Source: Thalassovita mediterranea (GTDB lineage Bacteria; Pseudomonadota; Alphaproteobacteria; Rhodobacterales; Rhodobacteraceae). From it: 64,000 nt of DNA. Below the pieces are notes generated by a model. That model had not been told where the DNA came from. It was given only the letters and a program-made list of their open reading frames with translations, and did no database searches. The DNA lies in assembly GCF_001458435.1 (NCBI RefSeq), contig NZ_CYSF01000012.1, positions 124,001 to 188,000 on the forward strand. The letters run 5' to 3'. Below, in pieces: positions 8,240-16,494 of the stretch (position 1 is the first letter of the stretch; each line of letters opens with the position of its first letter). A program made the translations under genes and the position numbers.

Positions 8240-10009
8240 TCAGGTCAGGTCCAGCTCTTCCCGGTTCAGATCGCGCACACTGATCGGCGTGTCTTGGGCC
8301 TTGGCAAGCGACCACCGGATGCGTGTCGCATAATCCATTGCGCGCCCAGATAAAACGATTTGTTTTGTTGCACGGGGCTTCAAACGCCCTTTTTCGAGGT
8401 AAACTGACGGTTCAAGCGCCATTTGTAGCGTGCCATCATGTCTGAACACCCACAATTCGCCGCTTTTCAGCGCGAGTGAGATTGCGCTGCCGCCCATGTC
8501 GACGGTTGCGTCTACTTCGGGATGCAGGTGGAACCGGATTTGGAACGGAATGCCCTGTAGGGTCACGCGATCCATTGCCTTATCAAATCGCTGTTTGTCG
8601 GCGCCTTCCAGCGCGACCAGCAGATCTTCTCCCGCCATGCCGCGACCATCAAAGGTCAGTTCAAGTGTGCGTGCATGGGTCAGGCCGTGGGTGCGGCCAT
8701 AGCCGTCATGCCCGCCCTCGAACCGGATACCGTCCGGTGCCTGAGAAATTTGAACCGGTACACGGTTGGGCATCGCATCCAGCAGTTCTTCTCGGCCCGC
8801 GCGCGGTGCCAACCGTGAGGATGAGTATCCTTCGAGCGATAGGGTCGAATGACTGGGCGTTGCACGTCCGGCACGCCGCCAATCGCTGCCGAAGACGGCC
8901 CCTGATCCGCAGTTCACCACAAGCGGTCTGCGCCCGGAGGTGAGTTCCAGCGCCAATGTTGAAGCATGGCCATTGCCAGAGGCTTTGCCGTTTGGCGGTG
9001 GGGCTGCATCGACAATCACCGATGTGCGTCCGGCGCTAAGTCGGGCATAGCCCATCGAAAGGCCGTCGGGCATCCGTTCTTTGACACCAGAGGCAGCAAG
9101 CGCACCATCTAGCCGCCCGTCCAGCCCGCGTCCGCCACCGTGAAACCGCGCCAAACCGCCATCAGCATGTCGAAGGGTGCGCAGGGTTGGTGCGATGCGT
9201 TCGATGGCTGCTTGATGGTCTGGGTCGACAGGTTGCCCACTTTCCGAAAGTGCTGCTGCCGCCCAGCTGAGCAGGGTAAACACCTCCAGCAGTTCTTCGG
9301 GGTTGCGGGTCGGAATGCCGCCTTGTGCATCGACCTGTGTGCGGCATTCTTTGGCCAGCGCTTTAACTGCAGGGGCGACCTGTGCCTCCATCCCTTCGAG
9401 CGAGAGGCCTGCATATAGAAGTCCGGTCAATGCCTCAAACCGTGGCAAGCCGGGGGTGGTGGTGTGCCAACGGCGGCTGAGGAAAATCGCCTGATGGGCC
9501 AGTGTGCGGTAAAACGCCTCTGAGGCTTCGGCGTCCTGCCCGCGCAGTAGAAACAATGCGTGGTGTATCCAGCGTATGATCCGGCGGCCGGTCAAATCAG
9601 GTGTCCAGCCGGGGCCTGTGCCTTGTCCATAGGCGTCAATCCACGCCCAGACCCATTTAGCGGCCAAGTCACGGGTGCGCGGGTCGCCCACTGCGGCCAG
9701 ATCATCCAGCCAGACACAGCCCTGCGTTTCCTCTTGCCACATTTGATCTGGGGGCGGGACGTCCCACAGTGTGGTGCCCTGCGCTTCGACAAGATGGCCT
9801 GCAAATAGGTAATTGCCAGCAAGCAGTTGTCGGCCACGTGCAAAGGTGCCGATGGTGCGCGGCTCGGGTTGGCTGACAAACCCTGTTGCGGGACGCGCGC
9901 GGGTTGCGCGGCGGGCATGCCAACGGTGCATCAACCGCGTATAGCGGGCGCCAAAACTTTGGGGGGGCTGGGATGTCGCCGCGTGCTGCTTTTGCGTCCG
10001 GTCGGACAT
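8240..10009 (-). CDS. heparinase II/III family protein
   Basis: A 589-residue protein of the heparinase II/III (polysaccharide lyase) fold. The ATG at 10009 is chosen ([17 protein letters not shown]); an upstream in-frame Met would add 27 arginine-rich residues. The N-terminal half is a helical toroid-like region with [20 protein letters not shown] and conserved Trp-rich segments. The C-terminal half (about 320-570) is beta-rich with [38 protein letters not shown] and [12 protein letters not shown]-like motifs. No signal peptide is evident, so a cytoplasmic or atypically exported location is possible. The polysaccharide substrate is unknown. It precedes purH, a neighbourhood I recall from other roseobacters. 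Confidence 0.85.
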   Translation of the reverse strand: MSDRTQKQHAATSQPPQSFGARYTRLMHRWHARRATRARPATGFVSQPEPRTIGTFARGRQLLAGNYLFAGHLVEAQGTTLWDVPPPDQMWQEETQGCVWLDDLAAVGDPRTRDLAAKWVWAWIDAYGQGTGPGWTPDLTGRRIIRWIHHALFLLRGQDAEASEAFYRTLAHQAIFLSRRWHTTTPGLPRFEALTGLLYAGLSLEGMEAQVAPAVKALAKECRTQVDAQGGIPTRNPEELLEVFTLLSWAAAALSESGQPVDPDHQAAIERIAPTLRTLRHADGGLARFHGGGRGLDGRLDGALAASGVKERMPDGLSMGYARLSAGRTSVIVDAAPPPNGKASGNGHASTLALELTSGRRPLVVNCGSGAVFGSDWRRAGRATPSHSTLSLEGYSSSRLAPRAGREELLDAMPNRVPVQISQAPDGIRFEGGHDGYGRTHGLTHARTLELTFDGRGMAGEDLLVALEGADKQRFDKAMDRVTLQGIPFQIRFHLHPEVDATVDMGGSAISLALKSGELWVFRHDGTLQMALEPSVYLEKGRLKPRATKQIVLSGRAMDYATRIRWSLAKAQDTPISVRDLNREELDLT

Positions 10010-10121
10010 GTGGTTTCTGCCTCTTGCGCCTCTGCCGTCACGAAGGTGGGGTCGTGAATTTTGCCTCACGATAACGCGCATTTGGCGCACCTGTCACCGC
10101 ACAATTGCGTTTGATTGAAAA

Positions 10122-10144
10122 AGGGTGGGCAATCCGCCCACCCT
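10122..10144 (-). terminator. rho-independent terminator after the aldehyde dehydrogenase gene
   Basis: Perfect 9-bp stem (10122-10130 with 10136-10144), 5-base loop. Read on the minus strand it is followed by a U-rich run; the plus side also has TTGATTTTTT. It separates the aldehyde dehydrogenase gene from the heparinase/purH unit. Confidence 0.85.
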
Positions 10145-10178
10145 GTTGATTTTTTGCCGTTTGCGAGTGCAGTCGGGT

Positions 10179-12524
10179 TTATTCGCCGTAAGGAATCCAG
10201 ATGGTTTTCACCTCTGTCGCCGCCTCAAGGAAGGGTTTGCCCTGCCCGTCGGCGCCCAGCCAGTCGCGGCTTTCGCCGTTGTTGACCCAAGTGCGTTTGA
10301 GGTTGCTGGCACTTTCACGTTCCACCATTTCCGACAGGTCGGAGGAGGAGAAGCACCAGACAGCATCCACATCCATGTGCTTCGCCAGCGTGTCCGCCAG
10401 ATCCGCGTGCGGGCCGGTCAGGATGTTGACCACACCACCCGGCACATCAGACGTGTCGAGGATCTGATAGAAATCCGTCGCCGCCAGCGGGAATGCCTCG
10501 CTCGCCGCTAGAACAACCCGGTTGCCCATCGCAATCGCCGGTGCCATGGCCGAGATGAGGCCCAGAAGAGGCGCTTCATCAGAACAGATCGCACCGATCA
10601 CACCCACCGGTTCCTTCATCGACAGGGCGACACCACGGATCGGCACGCCTTTGGCCGCGCCATCGTATTTGTCGGCCCATGCGGCATAGGTGAACAGACG
10701 TTGGATCGACGCCTCCACCTCTTGCGCACCATCCTTGCCGCCGGTCAGATCGTTGATCCGTTTGGCAAACTCCTCAGAACGGGCGGAGAGGTTTTCGGCG
10801 ATGTAATAGAGGATCTGCGCCCGCAGGTGACCGGTGGTTTTACCCCACGCCTTGGCACCACGCGCAGCCTCAACCGCGTTGCGCACGTCCTTGCGGCTGG
10901 CAATCGGCACCTCGCCCAGATGTTTACCTTGTTTGGACCAGATATCGCGGGAATAGCCGCTATCAGGACGTGCCTGCTTGCCACCGATATAAAGCTTCGC
11001 CGTGCGGTCCACGCCCATTGGGGCAACCTCGGATCCGGTGAACGCTTCGACCTTTTTCAGCGGTTTGGTTTTGCGGATCGGTTTGGTGTAGGCGCTCAGA
11101 CCTTCCCAGCCGCCTTCACGGCCAAAACCACTTTCGCGCACACCGCCAAAGCCTGCGGCGGCATCAAACATGTTGGTGCCGTTGATCCAGACCACGCCAG
11201 CGGCCAATTTCGGGGCGATGTCTAGCGCAAGGTTCACGTTTTCGGTCCACAGCGTCGCCGCCAGACCGTAGCGGGTGTTGTTCGCCAGCTCGACCACCTC
11301 TGCCTGCGTGCGGAAGGTGGAGGTGACCAGAACGGGGCCAAAAATCTCTTCCTGCATCAGCGGATCAGCGGGGCTGAGGCCGGAGATGAGCGTCGGCGGA
11401 TAATAACAACCGTTTGCAGGCAGATCACCCGTAGCGCGGTAAACCTCACCACTGTCGCAGGCATCAACCATCGACGTCACGGTCTGCAACTGCACCGGAT
11501 CGGCCAAGGCGCCCATGTCGATGCATTTGTCCATCGGATTGCCAACGCGCAGCTTGTCCATCCGCGCCTTCAGCTTGGTATGGAACTGATCAGCGATGCC
11601 TTCCTGCACCAACAGGCGCGATCCTGCACAGCAGACTTGGCCCTGGTTAAACCAGATCGCATCCACCAGACCCTCGATCGCGCTATCAATGTCAGCGTCG
11701 TCAAAGACGATGTAGGGGGATTTTCCGCCCAGTTCCAACGTCAGACCCTTACCCTGCCCAGCGGTGGCGCGACGGATGTGACGGCCAACAGAGGTGGAAC
11801 CGGTGAAGGCCACCTTGTCGATACCTGCGTGCGTGGTGATCATTTCGCCCACCGCGCCGTCGCCGGTCACGATGTTGACCACACCCTTGGGCAGGCCTGC
11901 CTTGCGGCAGATATCCGCAAAACACAGAGCGGTCAGCGAGGTGTATTCGGCCGGCTTCAGCACCACGGTGTTGCCCATCGCCAATGCCGGCGCGACCTTC
12001 CATGCCAGCATCAACAGCGGGAAGTTCCACGGGATCACCTGACCACAGACACCCAGCGCCTCACGGCCCGGCAGCTCATCCGCCATCAGCTGCGCCATGC
12101 CCGCGTGGTGGTAGAAATGACGCTGCACCAGTGGAATATCGATGTCGCGCGCTTCGCGGATCGGCTTGCCGTTGTCCAGCGTTTCTAGAACCGCCAGCAG
12201 GCGCGAATGTTTCTGCAGCAGGCGGGCAAGCGCATACAAATGCTTGGCGCGGCCATGGCCGCCCAGCTTGGCCCATTTCGGCTGTGCCTTGCGCGCAGCG
12301 GCAACGGCAGCGTCTACATCCGCTTGGGTCGCTTGGCTGAGCGTGGCAAGGGTTTCGCCGGTGGCAGGGTTCTTACTGTCAAACCCATCGCCCGGCGTGG
12401 TGAAGGTGCCGTCGATGAAGTGGCCAAAGCGGTCGCCCTGATCCACCAGCCATGCCAGCGCGTCAGCGGCGGATTCTGGGGCGGGGCCGTAATCCATGGT
12501 TTCAAAGATCTCTTTAACGGTCAT
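10179..12524 (-). CDS. double-domain aldehyde dehydrogenase
   Basis: A 781-residue protein made of two aldehyde dehydrogenase folds, against about 480-500 for a single-domain enzyme. The first domain (about 30-480) is complete: LELGGKSPYIVFDDADID holds the general-base Glu and FNQGQVCCAGSRLLV the catalytic Cys, with NPATGETLATL and EIFGPVL as expected. The second copy (about 505-781) keeps the fold (EVPIASRKDVRNAVEAARGA, GVVNILTGPHADLADTLAKH) but where the Glu and Cys motifs should be it reads VWCFSSSDLSEMVE and the protein ends, so it is probably inactive or structural. It is third in a minus-strand unit after the DgoK-like gene and deoC, fitting oxidation of the acetaldehyde released by DeoC; that substrate is inference. 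Confidence 0.9.
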   Translation of the reverse strand: MTVKEIFETMDYGPAPESAADALAWLVDQGDRFGHFIDGTFTTPGDGFDSKNPATGETLATLSQATQADVDAAVAAARKAQPKWAKLGGHGRAKHLYALARLLQKHSRLLAVLETLDNGKPIREARDIDIPLVQRHFYHHAGMAQLMADELPGREALGVCGQVIPWNFPLLMLAWKVAPALAMGNTVVLKPAEYTSLTALCFADICRKAGLPKGVVNIVTGDGAVGEMITTHAGIDKVAFTGSTSVGRHIRRATAGQGKGLTLELGGKSPYIVFDDADIDSAIEGLVDAIWFNQGQVCCAGSRLLVQEGIADQFHTKLKARMDKLRVGNPMDKCIDMGALADPVQLQTVTSMVDACDSGEVYRATGDLPANGCYYPPTLISGLSPADPLMQEEIFGPVLVTSTFRTQAEVVELANNTRYGLAATLWTENVNLALDIAPKLAAGVVWINGTNMFDAAAGFGGVRESGFGREGGWEGLSAYTKPIRKTKPLKKVEAFTGSEVAPMGVDRTAKLYIGGKQARPDSGYSRDIWSKQGKHLGEVPIASRKDVRNAVEAARGAKAWGKTTGHLRAQILYYIAENLSARSEEFAKRINDLTGGKDGAQEVEASIQRLFTYAAWADKYDGAAKGVPIRGVALSMKEPVGVIGAICSDEAPLLGLISAMAPAIAMGNRVVLAASEAFPLAATDFYQILDTSDVPGGVVNILTGPHADLADTLAKHMDVDAVWCFSSSDLSEMVERESASNLKRTWVNNGESRDWLGADGQGKPFLEAATEVKTIWIPYGE

Positions 12525-12562
12525 TGTTGTGACTTTCTGTGTCGATCTGGGGCACGCGGCCC

Positions 12563-13576
12563 TTATGCCATTGCGTGACGGTTGCTGGCCGAATAGGCGC
12601 CGGTGACGTGGTGTTCCAACTGGCGTTCAATGTCGCCAAGGAGGGAGGAGGCGCCAAAGCGGAACAGGTCCGGTTGCAGCCAGCGATCGCCCAGCTCTTC
12701 CTTGATCAGGGCCAGATAGGTGATCGCGTCCTTGGCCTTGGAAATCCCGCCAGCGGGTTTGTAGCCCACGCGGTAACCAGTGCGGTCATAGTAATCACGG
12801 ATCGCGCGGATCATTACCAGTGACACGGGCAGCGTCGCGTTAACACTTTCCTTCCCGGTGGAGGTTTTGATGAAATCAGCCCCCGCCATCATGCAAATGA
12901 GCGAGGCACGCGCAACGTTGCGCAGAGAACCTAGTTCGCCCGTAGCCAAAATTGCCTTCACATGCGCCTCACCGCAGGCTTCGCGGAAGGCCACCATTTC
13001 ATCATACAGCGCCTGCCAGTTCTGGCTAAGGACATGACGGCGGGAAATGACGATGTCGATCTCCTTCGCGCCAGCCTTCACGCTTTCACGGATTTCTTCG
13101 ACCCGCAGGTGGAACGGGGAAAGGCCAGCCGGAAAACCGGTGGACACGGCGGCGACCGGAATGCCGGTGCCTTTCAGGGCGGCAACAGCGCTTTCGATCA
13201 TGTCGTGGTAGACGCAGACCGCACCGGTGGTGATGCCCTCAACACCCAGTTCATCCAGAATGTCGGCGCGTACTGGCGTTTTCGCCTTGGCACACAGACG
13301 GGCGACCCGGCCCACGGTGTCATCGCCGGACAGGGTGGTCAGGTCGATGCAGGTGATCGCCTTGAGGAGCCACGCGGCCTGATAGTCTTTCTTGACTGAA
13401 CGGCGACCGGGCAGGCTGGCGCAGCGGCGTTCGATGGCAGAGGTGTTGGCCTGCACCCGCGCGACCCAATCAAGGTCAAGCGGCATGCCGGGGTTGCGGG
13501 GTTCATGCAGCTGCGGCAGTTGCGCATTGGACTGCGCGTCCAGCTGATCTGTGGTCTGTTCTTGAGCTGTTGTCAC
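12563..13576 (-). CDS. deoC: deoxyribose-phosphate aldolase
   Basis: A 337-residue class I aldolase that splits 2-deoxyribose 5-phosphate to glyceraldehyde 3-phosphate and acetaldehyde in deoxynucleoside catabolism. The start is GTG at 13576, with GGAGG six bases upstream. The Schiff-base Lys is in ADFIKTSTGK; partner residues are in KEIDIVISR and VKAILATGELG; GYKPAGGISKAKDA is the phosphate-binding loop. About 75 N-terminal residues precede the barrel, longer than the Escherichia coli enzyme and closer to the long DeoC type. It lies 57 bases after the DgoK-like gene and 38 before the aldehyde dehydrogenase. Confidence 0.95.
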   Translation of the reverse strand: MTTAQEQTTDQLDAQSNAQLPQLHEPRNPGMPLDLDWVARVQANTSAIERRCASLPGRRSVKKDYQAAWLLKAITCIDLTTLSGDDTVGRVARLCAKAKTPVRADILDELGVEGITTGAVCVYHDMIESAVAALKGTGIPVAAVSTGFPAGLSPFHLRVEEIRESVKAGAKEIDIVISRRHVLSQNWQALYDEMVAFREACGEAHVKAILATGELGSLRNVARASLICMMAGADFIKTSTGKESVNATLPVSLVMIRAIRDYYDRTGYRVGYKPAGGISKAKDAITYLALIKEELGDRWLQPDLFRFGASSLLGDIERQLEHHVTGAYSASNRHAMA

Positions 13577-13633
13577 CTTGTCCTCCGTGGACTGCGGTTG
13601 GGGATCAATTCGGGAATAGGGTCTTTGGGGCGC

Positions 13634-14335
13634 TTAGCCGTCAGCGATTGCGCCGTTACAGGCGATCATGCCCTGTTGTTGCAGGTCGTGCAAATCACGG
13701 TGTTCCATCATCAGGTGCTGGCTGGCAAAGGCCGCTTTGTATGCGGTGCTGAGGGGACCTGTGGCAATCAGCGCCACCCGTTGGCCCAGCCAATACGGTC
13801 GTGTCGCCGCCAGTTCCGCGCCCAGCAAATGGCCCAGAGTGGCGGCGGCATCTTCGGCCACCTGTGCGCTGGACAGTTGCGTTGCCAACCGTTCGGGCCG
13901 TGACAGCGTGTCGCTAAGAGCATCAGTGTCGAGCGTTTCACTACCCTCTGCGCCAAGGCTGCGGGCGAGCGATGGGGTCAGGTAGCTTTGGAAACTCACC
14001 GCCTCATCGGCGCTGATCTGGACCCAGTGACTTTGATCGCCATCCACCACACAGGCGACGCCGTCAAAATCCTTGGCCGCGCGACACAGACCGGCCAGCG
14101 CCAACCGGCTGCTCATCGGCAATAGGCCAAGCGGTTGTGTCTGGCTCAGCGCGCCACCGGGGGCGGGGCAGATCACTTTGGCCGGAACCGGCTGGCTGGC
14201 CGCACCACCGAAGGTGATGATCTGCGGCGCAGAACTATCCGCGCGCGCCACCCCCTGCGGGGTATCGCCCGAAAACCGCCACGCGAGGCGGGTGTCGTGG
14301 TCTGCAACCACACCGATCCAGTCTGAATTCTCCAT
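13634..14335 (-). CDS. 2-dehydro-3-deoxygalactonokinase-like protein, probably not an active kinase
   Basis: A 233-residue protein recognisable as DgoK-like by its second half: QSHWVQISADEAVSFQSYLTPSL matches, over two stretches, the GTHSKWV...F.T.MTGELF region of 2-keto-3-deoxygalactonokinases, and GAELAATRPYWLGQRVALIA matches the GAELAGARPYWLGQ signature. It is clearly shorter than the usual 290-330 residues, and the N-terminal phosphate loop (D-W-G-T-T in kinases) reads VVADHDTRLAWRF, so ATP binding as in sugar kinases is doubtful. It is first in the unit with deoC and the double aldehyde dehydrogenase, directly behind the palindrome at 14354. A regulatory or sugar-binding role is possible; function unresolved. 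Confidence 0.65.
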   Translation of the reverse strand: MENSDWIGVVADHDTRLAWRFSGDTPQGVARADSSAPQIITFGGAASQPVPAKVICPAPGGALSQTQPLGLLPMSSRLALAGLCRAAKDFDGVACVVDGDQSHWVQISADEAVSFQSYLTPSLARSLGAEGSETLDTDALSDTLSRPERLATQLSSAQVAEDAAATLGHLLGAELAATRPYWLGQRVALIATGPLSTAYKAAFASQHLMMEHRDLHDLQQQGMIACNGAIADG

Positions 14336-14353
14336 GTATCGCTCTTATGTTTT

Positions 14354-14371
14354 ATTGACCAAAGGGTCAAT
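14354..14371. promoter_or_regulatory. palindromic operator candidate upstream of the DgoK-like/deoC/ALDH unit
   Basis: ATTGACC-AAAG-GGTCAAT: perfect 7-bp arms with a 4-base spacer, 19 bases upstream of the DgoK-like start. On the minus strand the left arm supplies TTGACC, a good -35 hexamer, with a weak TAAGAG 17 bases further on. The core differs by one base from the TTGACCA-NN-TGGTCAA pattern described for the TetR-family regulator RutR. A repressor bound here would cover the promoter. Palindrome seen; regulator inferred. Confidence 0.55.
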
Positions 14372-14496
14372 GTTTGCGCTGCCAAACGGGCACGGGGCCG
14401 GAAAACCCCACACTCTACAATGACTTTTGTGTCGTCCAAATAACAGCTTGGCACGCGGCTGTTCGACGGCGAAAATTGCCTGTTGGCAGCGCCAGC

Positions 14497-15426
14497 TTAG
14501 CGGCTCGATGTCAGTTTCAGGAATACATCTTCCAGGTCTGCTTCTTCGATCCGCAGGTCGCGAATCTGGATTCCGGCAGAATGCGCGATGTTAAGGACCG
14601 CTTCGGCGCTGGTTTGTTTGGCATGATAAGACAGTGCCAGCGCGCCATCGGGGCGCAGTTGGGTAGTGACGTCGGGGTGTTCGGGCAGCGTGGTGATCGG
14701 CGCTTCTGGGTGGATCACCATGGTTTTGGCATCAATTTGGCCCATCAGGTTTGCCTTAGTATCGCGGGCAACCACTTCGCCCTGATTGATGATGGCGATT
14801 TCATCACACATCTCCTCGGCTTCTTCGAGGTAATGGGTGGTCAGGATGATGGTCATGCCCTGTTCATTCAGCTTGCGCACGTTGGACCACAGCATCTGGC
14901 GCAGCTCGATGTCTACGCCCGCAGTTGGTTCGTCCAGCACCAGTACATGCGGCGCATGTACCAGCGCCTTACCCAACAACAGTCGCCGTTTCATCCCGCC
15001 AGACAGGCTGCGGGCATAGGCGTTTGCCTTATCCTCCAGCCCGATCAGGCGCAGGATTTCGGCTGTGCGGCGTTCGTTTTTTGGCACACCATAAAGGCCC
15101 GCCTGCACCTCAAGCGAGCCGCTCGGGGTAAAGAATGGGTCCATGTTCAGTTCTTGCGGCATCACCCCGATAGAGGCGCGCGATTGTCGTGGGTTCACAT
15201 CCTGATCAAAGCCCCAGATCGTCACCTGACCGGATGTCTTGGTCACCAGACCTGCCAGAATATTGATCAGCGTAGATTTGCCCGCACCATTCGGACCCAG
15301 CAGACCAAAGACCGACCCACGCGGCACGTCCAGATCAATGCCCTTCAGCGCGTGTTTCTCTGGCGCACCTTTGCTACCGCGATACGTCTTGGTCAGATTG
15401 CGGATTTCAATGGCGTTGTCGCTCAT
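14497..15426 (-). CDS. ABC transporter ATP-binding protein
   Basis: A 309-residue ATPase of the ABC-2/drug-exporter (YadG-like) type. Walker A is GLLGPNGAGKSTLINILAG, the signature is SLSGGMKRRLLLGKAL, Walker B is HVLVLDEPTAGVD and the switch His is in ILTTHYLEEAEEM. A C-terminal extension (about 215-309) is typical of exporters of this class. No permease gene is adjacent on either side: upstream is a divergent zf-CHCC gene and downstream, across 161 bases, the DgoK-like gene. The partner must be elsewhere or the protein has another role. Substrate unknown. Confidence 0.92.
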   Translation of the reverse strand: MSDNAIEIRNLTKTYRGSKGAPEKHALKGIDLDVPRGSVFGLLGPNGAGKSTLINILAGLVTKTSGQVTIWGFDQDVNPRQSRASIGVMPQELNMDPFFTPSGSLEVQAGLYGVPKNERRTAEILRLIGLEDKANAYARSLSGGMKRRLLLGKALVHAPHVLVLDEPTAGVDIELRQMLWSNVRKLNEQGMTIILTTHYLEEAEEMCDEIAIINQGEVVARDTKANLMGQIDAKTMVIHPEAPITTLPEHPDVTTQLRPDGALALSYHAKQTSAEAVLNIAHSAGIQIRDLRIEEADLEDVFLKLTSSR

Positions 15427-15502
15427 GGCTGGTCTTGCCCCTGCTGGTGGTATCGCTCATAACAGCACCTAGTAGTTTTGCAGCCAAAAGGAAACGTCCC
15501 CC

Positions 15503-15685
15503 ATGACGACCCAAGCGCCAGAGACCAAAATCGTCGAAAAGTCCAAGATCGCCTGTGACGGCGGCGAAGGGGCATTGGGACATCCCCGCGTCTGGCTGCA
15601 AATCCCTGAGGCTGACGGTTACGTCGAATGCCCCTACTGCGACGCGAAATACGTGCTGAAAGGCGGCGCGGCTGATCAGGGCTAA
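15503..15685 (+). CDS. zinc-finger (zf-CHCC) domain protein, NDUFS6-like
   Basis: A 60-residue protein. The zf-CHCC zinc site is visible as Cys18, His27, Cys43 and Cys46 in IACDGGEGALGHPRVWLQI and YVECPYCDAKYVL. The domain is shared with the NDUFS6/13-kDa accessory subunit of respiratory complex I, and alphaproteobacterial homologues have been linked to that subunit; that role here is inference. The gene is divergent from the ABC ATPase, with 76 bases between them, and is followed almost directly by the DUF2459 gene. Confidence 0.88.
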   Translation: MTTQAPETKIVEKSKIACDGGEGALGHPRVWLQIPEADGYVECPYCDAKYVLKGGAADQG

Positions 15686-15776
15686 GGTTCTGTTCACCCT
15701 GCGGCGCCTTGTCAGAGGAGGTGTCGCTGCAGCAGTTGCGCTTTGCTTCTGCGTCGTTGGTTATATTGCGGCAGCA

Positions 15777-16391
15777 ATGATCGGTGGCGCAGTCACATGG
15801 CAAGCCCAAACAACGCCATCCGCTGCGATGGTTGGGCAAGATAGTGATGCGGTGACCATTGGTCTGGTTTCCGGTCCCATCCATAACGATTTCCTTCTGC
15901 CCCTCGACGATCAGACCCGCGATAGGTTTTCCGATCTGGCTGCGTTTCATGTGCCTATTGATCATCCGCAGGCGGAATGGCTGATGATCGGGTGGGGCGC
16001 ACGTATGTTCTACACAACCGTTGGCGACTATCAGGACGTGAGCGTTCAGGCCGTGTTGCGCGGTGTATTTGGCGACCAGTCCGTGATGCGGGTTGAGGTG
16101 CTGGGACCTATCGGCAATCCAGATATGGTGTCCTGGGTGCAGGTGACATCGGCGCAATATCAGTCTCTAATTGCTGCAATAGACTCTGATTTTGGGCCCG
16201 AACGCCGCACCGTGAAAACAGATGGTGCGCTGCGCGGAACGTTTTTTGCCGCCAAGGATCGCTTTCACATCTTCAACACCTGCAATGTCTGGGTCGGGCG
16301 AAAATTGCGGGACGCTGGTGTGCAGTTCGGCGCGTGGACATCCCTGCCTGCTTCGATCAGTCTGTCAGTGTGGCGTTTCCATTCGCCATGA
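15777..16391 (+). CDS. DUF2459 family membrane-anchored protein
   Basis: 204 residues from the ATG at 15777. DUF2459 marks seen: SGPIHNDFLLPL (usual G-x-H-T-D-x-x-L-P), MIGWGARMFY, VMRVEVLGP, and FHIFNTCNVWVGRKLRDAG near the C-terminus with a conserved Cys and Asn. The family includes proteins labelled urease-associated; activity is unknown. The frame is open upstream and encodes a basic, then hydrophobic stretch (LRRLVRGGVAAAVALCFC) that looks like the usual membrane anchor of the family. No ATG, GTG or TTG lies in that stretch, only CTG codons at 15690 and 15672, so the true start may be non-standard and 18-35 codons earlier. Confidence 0.8.
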   Translation: MIGGAVTWQAQTTPSAAMVGQDSDAVTIGLVSGPIHNDFLLPLDDQTRDRFSDLAAFHVPIDHPQAEWLMIGWGARMFYTTVGDYQDVSVQAVLRGVFGDQSVMRVEVLGPIGNPDMVSWVQVTSAQYQSLIAAIDSDFGPERRTVKTDGALRGTFFAAKDRFHIFNTCNVWVGRKLRDAGVQFGAWTSLPASISLSVWRFHSP

Positions 16392-16494
16392 GTGAACGGC
16401 AAAATTGATCCCCGACCCCCTGTTCCCTGATCCCAATCCATGCGATCACGGCAGGTATAGAAAATGCCCAACCCTCAACGCGCGGAGAGTTCGT

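Noticed and set aside
14374-15462. 362-codon open frame on the plus strand
   Set aside because: Antisense to the complete ABC ATPase gene, with no domain signature.
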